Positions 54,216 through 63,400 of a stretch of DNA of 64,000 nucleotides are shown here, piece after piece (the stretch's first letter is position 1; every line of letters begins with the position of its first letter). The position numbers were made by a program, and so were the translations under genes. The notes under the pieces were generated by a model. That model had not been told where the DNA came from. It did not search any database and worked only from the letters and a program-made list of their open reading frames with translations. Origin of the DNA: Pseudovibrio exalbescens DSM 16456 (lineage in GTDB: Bacteria; Pseudomonadota; Alphaproteobacteria; Rhizobiales; Stappiaceae); assembly GCF_000422785.1 (NCBI RefSeq), contig NZ_AUGS01000018.1, forward strand, positions 1 through 64,000. The letters are read 5' to 3'.

Positions 54216-55292
54216 TCATTGCTCTGGCTCCTTGTGTTCTTCTTCAAACTGTCGAACAAGTTCGTCAATGTGCTGCATCAAGTAGTCGGCCAGTTCCGGG
54301 TTTGCCGTATGGTCGACAGTAAAACTGGTCGCCTTGGCAGTCTGCTTGAAGGCGACCCGCCGGTCTCCGAACCACCCTTTGTTGGCAGAGGCAGCTGGCT
54401 TGATCGTCTTGGGTGCTTCCGTCTGCTCCAACGCTTCCGTATGGACGCCGCTTTCCGCCTCCTGCAGCGCTTCCAGTACCGCCAGAAAGCGTTCATCACT
54501 GTCCAGATCAAGAAAAGCTTCAGAGGCAAACAGCCAATCCACCGCCTTTTGGTGGACTGGGTCCATTTTGCCATCCTCGCTAAAATAGCCAGCCATTTCC
54601 TCCCATCTCGGGCGCCCGATCTTGGGTGCTGGGCCAATGGTCATGAGGAAACTCTCAGGCATTGTCGATGCCAGTTTCCGGTATTTGGAAACGAGCGACT
54701 TGTCCTTGTTGATCGCCTTGCAGATCACAGACTGCGGATAGTCTGCTGACAAGCGGAGCACAAACAAGCAAGTCTCAATGAAACTGAGGTCCTTGCGCTC
54801 ATGGTTCTCCTGACCTTGGGCGATAAGCAGCTCTTCATCACTGAGGGCGCGAACAACACCACGCACCTTGATCCCCAGGTCGCGACATGCACGCCAGCGC
54901 CGGTGACCAAAGGCGATCTGATATTGATTTTCTTCGGTTGGATGAGGGCGCACCAAAATGGGTACCTGCTGCCCGGTTTGCTCGATGGACTCCTTCAGGG
55001 CATCGAACGCCGGATCGTGCTCAACGACCATCCGATCAGGCACAAAAGAGGGGTGCACTTTCTCAGGATCCAGTTCCACAACCGCGACGGCCGATGACAA
55101 CCGCCCTGAAAGGTCAGACACTTCTTCTTTCAGCCGATCCCTTTCATCACGGATCAGATTGATTTCAGCCGCCCCAATAGCCCCGGATGCAAGACGAGGT
55201 CTTTGAGCAGATCCAGCGGCCACCATGTCAGCCATGCCGCCACCGCCAAACAGCGAATCCAATGCGTTTTTGCGATCCTTTGCCTTGCTCAT
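54216..55292 (-). CDS. repB: Partition protein RepB (ParB family)
   Basis: ATG 55292 overlaps the repA stop by four bases (ATGA) and gives 358 residues. The ParB/Srx domain has PILVRPHPTEENQYQIAFGH and RRWRACRDLG (about 120-145), followed by an HTH region (QSVICKAINKDKSLVSKYRK). It binds parS centromere sites, here probably the palindromes at 49899-50329, and stimulates RepA. Family typical start SKAKDRKNALDSLFGG is seen. Confidence 0.95.
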   Translation of the reverse strand: MSKAKDRKNALDSLFGGGGMADMVAAGSAQRPRLASGAIGAAEINLIRDERDRLKEEVSDLSGRLSSAVAVVELDPEKVHPSFVPDRMVVEHDPAFDALKESIEQTGQQVPILVRPHPTEENQYQIAFGHRRWRACRDLGIKVRGVVRALSDEELLIAQGQENHERKDLSFIETCLFVLRLSADYPQSVICKAINKDKSLVSKYRKLASTMPESFLMTIGPAPKIGRPRWEEMAGYFSEDGKMDPVHQKAVDWLFASEAFLDLDSDERFLAVLEALQEAESGVHTEALEQTEAPKTIKPAASANKGWFGDRRVAFKQTAKATSFTVDHTANPELADYLMQHIDELVRQFEEEHKEPEQ

Positions 55293-56515
55293 AGCTTGCG
55301 CCCCCAAGAGGCTTTCATCAGATCCTCAATTTCATGATTAACCGTATCAATGCTTTCCAGCGCACGTTTCAGCGTTTCGCGACCGATCGAACCCGGCTCC
55401 AGTTCATAAAGTGACTTTTTCTCAAGACCTGCATTGGCAACAGCGGTTGACTCCAAGGCCGGTGCTGTCAGAACGTCTTCGCCAAAAAGGGCGCGCAACA
55501 AGCCAACAACGCGGGTCTGCGGACTGTCGTTGGGATTATGCCGGGTGATCAAGAACCGCATCCAATCCAGGCTCATCTCGCCGCCATTGTTTTCAATTAC
55601 GCCCATCAGATCCGAACTCATGCCGAGGAACTGATTACAGCTGGCCAGGTCAAGCATTTGAGGGTGCAACGTAATGAGAAGGCCAGTCGCCGCAAACAAC
55701 GCCCCCAAAGTCAGAAAGCCCAGTTGGGGAGGGCAGTCGATCACCACAACGTCGTAGCGGTCATCAACTTCCTGCAGCACGTTTTTTACACGGCGGAAAA
55801 AGATGTCTTCTCCAGAGGACATTCCCGATGCGATGGCAGACGGCACAATGTGCTCGAACTCCGCCAGTTCAAGGTTGGCGGGAACAAGGTCCAGATTGTC
55901 AAAATATGTGCGACGAATGACTTCGGTGAGCGGGCGGCGTTCGTCGTCATACCGCAAGGCACCAAACAAGGTGCAATTCGGCTCTACATCAAACTCAGGC
56001 TGAATGCCAAACATGGCCGAGAGCGAGGCCTGCGGATCCAGATCAATCGCCAGAACGCGGTAGCCCCGCAGCGCCAGAAAATGCGCCAGATGGGTACTTG
56101 TTGTGGTCTTGGCCGAGCCGCCTTTAAAGTTCGCACAGGCCACAACTTGAAGCGGCTCTCCGGCCCGGCGGAACGGCAAGATATTGACGGCCTCATCGCC
56201 CCGTTTTCTTGCGGCCAGCACCTTCCGAATTTCATTGATCTGCTCTAACGTGTAGCTGCGACGACCATTGGCTAACCTGGTTGGGCTCGGCCCTTCGCCG
56301 TCCAGATCAAGCTGGCGTATGGTCGATTCCGAAACGCCAATAAGACGCGCCACATCAACCGAAGAAAACGGACGCAGCTTTTTATGCGCTTCCGGCGGGT
56401 AGAGCTCCTGACGCAAACGATGAAGCTGACCCGAAAGAGTCTGCGAATAGCGGGATATCTTCTCCGACGGTGTTTCGTCGCGAGTGAGAGTGGAATTACC
56501 GTATTGCACTTGCAT
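55289..56515 (-). CDS. repA: Partition ATPase RepA (ParA family)
   Basis: The 408-residue protein has the RepA-specific N-terminal extension with a MerR-like HTH (SSVDVARLIGVSESTIRQLD, about 51-70; RRSYTLEQINEIRKV), then deviant Walker A KGGSAKTTT (131-139), Walker A' IDLDPQASLS and Walker B VVIDCPPQLGFLTLGAL. It moves replicon copies and represses its own promoter with RepB. It is the first gene of the minus-strand repABC operon. Confidence 0.96.
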   Translation of the reverse strand: MQVQYGNSTLTRDETPSEKISRYSQTLSGQLHRLRQELYPPEAHKKLRPFSSVDVARLIGVSESTIRQLDLDGEGPSPTRLANGRRSYTLEQINEIRKVLAARKRGDEAVNILPFRRAGEPLQVVACANFKGGSAKTTTSTHLAHFLALRGYRVLAIDLDPQASLSAMFGIQPEFDVEPNCTLFGALRYDDERRPLTEVIRRTYFDNLDLVPANLELAEFEHIVPSAIASGMSSGEDIFFRRVKNVLQEVDDRYDVVVIDCPPQLGFLTLGALFAATGLLITLHPQMLDLASCNQFLGMSSDLMGVIENNGGEMSLDWMRFLITRHNPNDSPQTRVVGLLRALFGEDVLTAPALESTAVANAGLEKKSLYELEPGSIGRETLKRALESIDTVNHEIEDLMKASWGRKL

Positions 56516-57099
56516 CAGCCCCCAAACGGAAAATCGGCTCCATGAGCCTCAATTTGCGTCAGAAGAGTAATGCAGCCACTTATGAGTGCAATCCCTTTTT
56601 GGTTAATGGAAATTAACTTCTGGCGCGTTGTTTGCGCGGGTAGCGCGAATTTTCATTGTTTTACAAAAGCTTAAGAAGAGAAAAATTGTTTCGTCAGAAA
56701 CGTGCAAAACCCTGTTTCTGTCGCCCATCCGTTGGTGATCAGCGGCAGAGATCCGCGTTGTTTACGCCCTCTTCGAATCTGTCGGTACTGTCAGTTCCTA
56801 TTACGACAAGCGAGGGCTAGAGATGAAAGCCGGTTAGTATTACAACTTGAACCTGTAGGCTCGTGTGATTTAGGTCACCAGATTACCGTTTATATAAAAT
56901 CGTGCCCGTCATTCACACGGGGCGCTCCAGCCTCGCTATGGTTAATCGAAAAACGCCTGAGTATCATGAGTTTTGTTAGCCTTCTCACAGGCCCCACTGT
57001 TATGATTCCGTGTGAGTAATTCAATCATCTACAAGACGGCGATGCCTCGACCGCTCTGACAGCGTCGGGATCGCATAGATCGCAACGGACTTCTGAATC
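56516..57099. other. Leader/promoter region of repABC and upstream of the GntR gene
   Basis: A 584-base divergent gap between repA (minus) and the GntR gene (plus). The part near repA is AT-rich (56580-56700) and is expected to hold the autoregulated repA promoter. The plus-strand frame 56702-57019 has no recognisable protein features and is not called. No parS-like palindrome was found here. Confidence 0.55.
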
Positions 57100-57828
57100 A
57101 TGCGTGAACCCAACGCCTTTACGGCTCCTGCAGCTAGCCGGCGCAACGCGCCTGGATCCCTGATCGACAGTGCGGAGGCGTATCTACGGGAAGACATTCT
57201 GACAGGGCGTTTGCAGCCAGGCCAACGCCTGAAGATAAAGGAACTGAGTGAACATCTGGGTATTGGACCAACGCCGCTTCGCGAAGCGCTCTCCAAACTC
57301 GCCTCCAACGGGCTGGTACATAGCGAAAGCCATAAAGGTTTTTTTGTGCCGCCTGTATCGGTGGCCGAGTTGGAAGACCTGATTGAGCAGCGCATCGCGT
57401 TGGAGAGGTCGATTTTGGCGGCCTCCATCGCAGAAGGGGATCTGGAGTGGGAGGCCCGTGTCGAATACGCCTTTGACGCTCTGACACAGGCGGAAACCCA
57501 CAAGATGCCGGATCCGCGTCGACAGTGGCTGCTTTGGGAAAACTGCAACAGCGATTTTCACAAGGCCCTGATAAGCGGTGCACGATCAAAGTGGGGCCCA
57601 ATCCTGTTGGATGTTCTCTACGACCAGACCGAGCGCTACCGTGGATTGAAGTATCCAAACCTGAGTTATGCCGAGCAGGCCCGCGAAGACCACATCAAAC
57701 TCAAGGATGCGGCATTGTCCCGCGACATTGAATCGGCAGTCGCTCTGATTGAAATCCACATTGGCCGGATGCGAGAAGCTTTGATTGATGAGAACGGCAA
57801 GCTGAAAATGGCTGCGGTCGACGCCTAA
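57100..57828 (+). CDS. GntR family (FCD/CsiR-type) transcription regulator
   Basis: The 242-residue protein has the winged-helix motif LKIKELSEHLGIGPTPLREA (about 43-62) and LSKLASNGLVHSESHKGFFV, then an FCD domain with WENCNSDFHKALISGARSKW and the C-terminal EDHIKLKDAALSRDIESAVA, containing the metal-binding His/Asp positions. FCD regulators respond to small carboxylates. It converges on the XRE-cupin gene; target genes are unknown, with the aminotransferase beyond as one candidate. Confidence 0.9.
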   Translation: MREPNAFTAPAASRRNAPGSLIDSAEAYLREDILTGRLQPGQRLKIKELSEHLGIGPTPLREALSKLASNGLVHSESHKGFFVPPVSVAELEDLIEQRIALERSILAASIAEGDLEWEARVEYAFDALTQAETHKMPDPRRQWLLWENCNSDFHKALISGARSKWGPILLDVLYDQTERYRGLKYPNLSYAEQAREDHIKLKDAALSRDIESAVALIEIHIGRMREALIDENGKLKMAAVDA

Positions 57829-57866
57829 TCTCTCCAAACACAGCGGAATTGGTTCACACACCCCTC

Positions 57867-58424
57867 CTAGAAGGTGGGAGGGGTACAGGCGCTCACAATC
57901 TCTGCTTCTTCCGTGCCGACGGCCTTGAAGCTGTGTGGTTGGTTTGACGCAAAATAGTAAGCGTCACCAGCACCCAGTATCGCCCTTTGTGAGCCCACGG
58001 TCACTTCAACACGCCCACGCACAACGACACCAGCCTCTTCCCCCTGATGGATCAACGGCACTCGACCCGATCCGGCACCCGGCTGGTAAACCTCATGCAA
58101 AACCTGAAGGGATTTTTGCGGCCGATCTGCACCGACCAAGCGATAGGACACGCCATCCTTGCCAATCTGTTTCAGGTCGTCGGCGCGGTAGAACAGTCGT
58201 TCCTCATTCGCCGCTTCCAAGCTGAAAAACTCCCCCAAATCCATCGGAATACCGGCGAGAAGGCGCTTCAATGCACCAACGGATGGGTTCATCTTGCCCG
58301 CCTCGATCAACGACACTGTTGCATTGGTCACGCCCGCCCTTTTGGCCAGTTCCCGTTGCGACAAACCGCGTGCGATCCTGACAAATCGCAGACGCTGGCC
58401 CAAATCGTCTTCTTCGTCCTGCAT
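57867..58424 (-). CDS. XRE-cupin transcription regulator (PuuR-like)
   Basis: The 185-residue protein has an N-terminal XRE HTH (GLSQRELAKRAGVTNATVSL, about 19-38; IEAGKMNPSVGALKRLLAGI) and a C-terminal cupin (GEEAGVVVRGRVEVTVGSQR, AYYFASNQPHSFKAVG). It is divergent from the aminotransferase gene with a 152-base gap, as PuuR-like regulators are from amine catabolic genes. Hence it probably regulates that gene in response to an amine or amino acid. Confidence 0.9.
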   Translation of the reverse strand: MQDEEDDLGQRLRFVRIARGLSQRELAKRAGVTNATVSLIEAGKMNPSVGALKRLLAGIPMDLGEFFSLEAANEERLFYRADDLKQIGKDGVSYRLVGADRPQKSLQVLHEVYQPGAGSGRVPLIHQGEEAGVVVRGRVEVTVGSQRAILGAGDAYYFASNQPHSFKAVGTEEAEIVSACTPPTF

Positions 58425-58576
58425 GCCACACCTCCCGTTTATCCTGTTAAATATAATAAACAGAACCGCCGCTGCACGCGCTAATTCAAGGACTTGCAGC
58501 GATCAAGAAACAGACTTGCCATCAAACTCCAAACAAATACGGTGATATACCTAGATAACAACCGCAGGGGGATACC

Positions 58577-59899
58577 ATGTCGAGCGAACCAGCACCCAAC
58601 GATTTATCCAGTTTCTGGATGCCATTCACCGCAAACCAAGCCTTCAAAAAGGATCCACGCATGCTCGTGGCTGCAGAGGGCGTCCATTACAAATCGCAGG
58701 ATGGCCGCGATATTCTGGATGGGACGGCCGGGCTGTGGTGCGTGAATGCCGGGCACAAGAACCCGCGCATTTCAGAGGCTATAAAAGCGCAGGTTGATGA
58801 ACTGGACTACGCACCCACGTTTCAGTTTGGCCACCCAAAAGCTTTTGAACTGGCGAACCGCGTTGCAGGTCTCTTTCCAGATGGGCTGGACCATGTATTC
58901 TTCACGAACTCTGGCTCGGAGAGCGTCGACACCGCACTCAAGATCGCTCTTGCGTATCATCGCGGACGCGGGCAGGGCAGCCGAACGCGTCTCATCGGAC
59001 GTGAGCGTGGCTATCATGGAACTGGTTTTGGCGGCATTTCCGTGGGTGGCATCGTCAAGAATCGCATGTATTTCGGCTCATTGCTGTCCGGCGTCGATCA
59101 CCTGCGACATACCCACGATCCAGAACGCAACAGCTTCACAAGAGGGTGCCCGGTCTATGGCGGCGAACTGGCCGAAGATCTTGAGCGTCTTGTGGGGCTG
59201 CATGATGCCTCCACCATTGCCGCAGTTATCGTGGAGCCCATGGCGGGCTCAACTGGCGTGCTGTTGCCTCCTCTTGGCTATTTGCGCCGACTTCGGGAAA
59301 TCTGTGACCGCCACGGCATTCTGTTGATTTTCGACGAGGTGATCACAGCCTTCGGGCGGTTGGGCACGGCCTCCGCCTCCAAGTACTTTGATGTCAAACC
59401 CGACATCATAACCTGCGCAAAAGGCATTACGAATGGTGTCATTCCCATGGGCGCCGTCGTGGTCACCAACAATATCTATGAAAGCTTCATGGACCATGCT
59501 GATGCCCCCATCGAGTTCTTTCATGGGTATACCTACTCAGGTCACCCGATAGCAGCAGCGGCTGGTCTGGCGACGCTTGATGTTTATCGCGAAGACGGCT
59601 TGTTTGAGCGTGCCGCCGATCTGGCACCATACTTTGAAGATACGGTGCATGCCTTGAAAGGCCGACGGCACATTCGCGACATTCGCAATCTTGGGCTGGT
59701 TGGTGCTCTGGAACTTGAACCAAGACCGGGCGCGCCCGGGGCGCGTGGCTTTGAAACCATGGTGAAGGCCTATCAGAAGGGCGTCATGGTGCGCGTTACC
59801 GGCGATATCCTGGCATTTTCACCGCCTCTCATCATCGAACGTGGTCAAATTGACCAAATGTTTGAAACGGTGGCAGCTTGCTTGGACGATGTCGAATAG
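58577..59899 (+). CDS. Omega-amino acid:pyruvate aminotransferase (class III)
   Basis: The 440-residue PLP enzyme is very close to beta-alanine/omega-amino acid:pyruvate aminotransferases. The start FWMPFTANQAFKKDPRML, NSGSESVDTALKIALAYHRG (about 111-130), RLIGRERGYHGTGFGGISVG, the Asp253 PLP contact (IFDEVITAFGRLG) and the PLP Lys282 (CAKGITNGV) are all present. It transfers the amino group of beta-alanine, taurine-like or diamine substrates to pyruvate. It is paired with a divergent XRE-cupin regulator. Confidence 0.93.
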   Translation: MSSEPAPNDLSSFWMPFTANQAFKKDPRMLVAAEGVHYKSQDGRDILDGTAGLWCVNAGHKNPRISEAIKAQVDELDYAPTFQFGHPKAFELANRVAGLFPDGLDHVFFTNSGSESVDTALKIALAYHRGRGQGSRTRLIGRERGYHGTGFGGISVGGIVKNRMYFGSLLSGVDHLRHTHDPERNSFTRGCPVYGGELAEDLERLVGLHDASTIAAVIVEPMAGSTGVLLPPLGYLRRLREICDRHGILLIFDEVITAFGRLGTASASKYFDVKPDIITCAKGITNGVIPMGAVVVTNNIYESFMDHADAPIEFFHGYTYSGHPIAAAAGLATLDVYREDGLFERAADLAPYFEDTVHALKGRRHIRDIRNLGLVGALELEPRPGAPGARGFETMVKAYQKGVMVRVTGDILAFSPPLIIERGQIDQMFETVAACLDDVE

Positions 59900-60490
59900 G
59901 CCGCCAGCGCTTATCAGTTCCACTGGAATTGGCCGCGTAATGTACCGCACTTTGCGGCCAATAGCCCCTGTGCCAAACCCCATAAAGAGTCGCAGAGGCG
60001 CCTAATCGCAACCTATGGATGCAGTTAGGCGGACTATATCGACAGTTAGATTTCGGTGTTGTGCACATTTTTATCGGCCATTGGGACCGACCCCTGTCAC
60101 TAGTCTTTATTGAATATCAATTAACGAGAGAATCCCAACCCAGAATCATTTGCCGCAACGGCTCCCTGAGTTTTCCCATGATCTGTGTGTGTGTGCATAA
60201 CGCAATTTATTATTATTCTTTATGGCGCTGCAGCAATCTTCCCCAAAAAGCACGAAAATCTGTACGGTCCACCCTTTCTTTTCATCGTCGCGTCGCGTTT
60301 AAAGCTTAGACGGGCATAGGGTTCTGTACCAAGCCATCGGCTTGACGCGCGCATCGTTGGATGCAACCACGGGAAAATCAAAGCTGGTATTTGAAGTGTT
60401 TAGATTGGCGCAATCTAGTGGAACTATGCAGGTTCGTCAGGCGGCATAAGGGCGGCCAGCCAAAGCTCTGAATTCAAGACGGGTTACAAA
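59900..60490. other. Intergenic region before the polyketide-synthase-like gene
   Basis: No supportable gene in 591 bases. It is AT-rich around 60170-60230, with TTTATTATTATTCTTTATGG near 60206-60225 that could contain a promoter. In the frame of the next gene, stops at 60392 and 60416 prevent an upstream start. The plus-strand frame 60019-60309 has no recognisable features. Confidence 0.5.
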
Positions 60491-63400
60491 GTGATTGAAA
60501 TTGTAGGATGGTCTCTGCGTGTACCAGGCAGCTCCACGAAATCGGAGCTCTGGACGCAACTGAAAAACGGCGTTTGTTCTGTGTCGGAGATACCAGCCGA
60601 CCGATGGAACAGTTTCCGTTACCTGCACCCGCGCTACTCGGAGCCCGGCAAAACATACAGTTTCGCCGCAGGCGTCCTTGATGACGTGTGGGGGTTTGAT
60701 CCAGGCCTGTTTGGCATTTCTCCGCGTGAAGCAGAACAAATGGACCCGCAGCAACGCATTCTGCTTGAACTAACATGGGAAGCCATTGAAGACGCTGGTG
60801 TGGCGCCGTCCTCGCTGTCGGGTGGCAATGTCGGTGTGTTTGTCGGTGCCTCTGCTCTGGATTATGGCGCAGAAAGCCTCTTCGATCCGAGTGTTGCAAC
60901 CGGGCACTTCATGACCGGTAACACATTGTCAATCGTAGCAAATCGGCTTTCCTACATTTTCGATTTCAAGGGGCCCAGTTTTTCCGTCGACACGGCCTGC
61001 TCGTCTTCTCTTGTCGCCCTCAACGAGGCTGTTGATGCATTGAACGCGGGACGCATTGATACCGCAATCGTCGCTGGCGTGAACGTGTTGGCCAGCCCGT
61101 TTCCATTTGTGGGCTTTGCCCAGGCAACCATGTTGTCGCCGGAGGGATTGTGCCGCGCTTTTGATGCAGACGGCAAAGGGTATGTACGGGCCGAGGGCGG
61201 TCTGGTGTTTGTGTTGCGCCGTCAAGATGCCGACCGCTGGCCGGGACAACGATCCCATGCAGACATTGTAGGTGTCGATATCAATTCAGACGGTCGCACG
61301 GTTGGCATGTCGTTGCCCTCTGCCGACTATCAGGCCGCGTTGTTGAAACGCATTTACGACCATCATAACATCAACCCACAGGACCTTGCGTTCATCGAGG
61401 CCCACGGCACCGGAACCCGAGTTGGTGATCCGGCGGAAGCTGAATCCATCGGGACAATACTTGGCCAGCGCCGATCAACGCCGCTTCCCATCGGTTCGGT
61501 CAAAACCAACATCGGTCATCTGGAGCCAGCCTCTGGTCTCGCAGGCGTCGCAAAGGCCATTCTGGCTCTGGAAAACAACTACCTGCCGCCGAGCTTGCAT
61601 TTCGAGACGCCCAATCCGGATATCGATTTTGAAGGGTTGAACCTGTCCGTCATCACAGACGGCATTGGTTTGGCACGCGGACAACACAAGCGCTACGCCG
61701 GCGTCAATTCGTTTGGCTTTGGCGGAACAAATGCTCATGTCATTTTGAGCGATCCAGCGCAGCCAGATGTCGTTGCACATCAAAACAGTTCAAACGATGG
61801 CGCCGGCATCCTGATGCTGTCAGCACAGTCAAAAGAAGCTTTGGCTGAGTTGGCAAAAACCTACGCCACGCGCTGTGATGCGATTACCAATGATGAAGAC
61901 TTGGCCGGTTTGCAATCGGCAGCTTATTACCGGCGCCAGAATTTCGGCGAAAAGCTGCTGGTTGTCGGGTCCAATCCAGCGCAGACTGCACAAAACCTGC
62001 GAGAGTTTGCGACCGGCAAGACCAGTGAACAGGTCATTCATGCTCAAACACAATCCAACTCAGGCTCGTGTGCCTTTGCCTTTTCGGGCAACGGAGCCCA
62101 ATGGGCTGGCATGGGGCGGTGTGCTTACCAGCGCAATACTGCGTTTCGCGCCGCCTTCCAGCAAATAGACAAGCTCTTTGAGAGCCTGAGCGAGTGGTCC
62201 TTGAAAGACCAGCTCTTTGCCGAAGACTTGGCCGAGCGCCTGAAAAAGACCAGCGTCGCCCAACCCCTTCTGTTTGCCACTCAAGTGGCATTGTGCCGTG
62301 CACTGGCAGCTTATGGCCTCAAACCAGACATGGTTTTGGGACACAGCATCGGAGAAGTCGCGGCGGCTGAGGTGGCCGGCATTCTGTCGCTTGAAGATGC
62401 CGTAGCGCTCGTTTTCAACAGGTCCATCCATCAGGAAACCGTTGCCGGATCCGGCACGATGGCTGCCTTGGTGCTCCCAGCAGACCAAGCTCAAGCCGCC
62501 ATCGATGAAAGTGGCCTGCCCACTTTGGGCGTGGCAGCTGTGAATAGCCCAAAATCGGTTACGGTTTCCGGATCCTATGAAGACATTGAGGCCTTCGGCC
62601 GCTTTGCCAAAAGCAAACGCTACGTTTTCCGTAAAATCGCTCTGGATTATCCATTCCACAGTGCTCTGATCGACCCCGTTGAAGCCCCTTTCAGAGACGC
62701 TATGCCCGAGATCTCACCAAAACAGGGGAGCGTGGCATTCTATTCAACAGTCTCAGGCAAAAGGGCGGAGGGACATACCCTTACGAAGGAGTACTGGTGG
62801 CAGAACCTGCGCCAAACTGTGCAGTTTGTCGGCGCCGTTGAGGCCGCTCTTGATGATGGCGCGCGCTACCTGATCGAAATTGGCCCAAAGCCAATTTTGC
62901 AAGGCTACATGAAGCAAATCGCAGCCGAAGCTGAAAGTACAATCGCAACTCTGGACAGTCTGTCCCAATCCGAACCGGATCATCTGGATCCGGTTTTGCA
63001 AATCCTTGCACGCGCCATGGCTGCAGGGGTTGCAGTAGACGAGCATCGCGTGTTTGGCGAAAACCCGGCATCTTCAATTGAACTGCCGACCTACGCGTTC
63101 CAGCACAAGACATTCCGCTTCCAGGGGACAAGCGAGAGCAATATTGGCCTGTTCCGGGGCGGATATCATTGTTTGCTTGGATGGAGGGCTAACGCAGAAG
63201 TTCCGGTCTGGACAACTCATCTGGACTCAACGGTCGTGCCCTTCTTGGCAGATCATTTCATTAATGGACACGAGATCTTCCCGGGTGCAGGCTATGTTGA
63301 AATGATGTTGGCTGCTGCTCAGGAGGTCTATGGTCAGGAAGAGGTCGAGGTTCAGACGCTGGATATTCTCCAGGCTCTGCACCTCAGTCATGACTATCTT

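Noticed and set aside
56702-57019. 105-residue plus-strand frame upstream of the GntR gene
   Set aside because: No recognisable features and it sits in the expected promoter region of repA.
57860-57884. Hairpin ACCCCTCC/GGAGGGGT as terminator between the GntR and XRE-cupin genes
   Set aside because: The stem overlaps the end of the cupin gene and no T-tract follows on either strand, so it is too weak to annotate.
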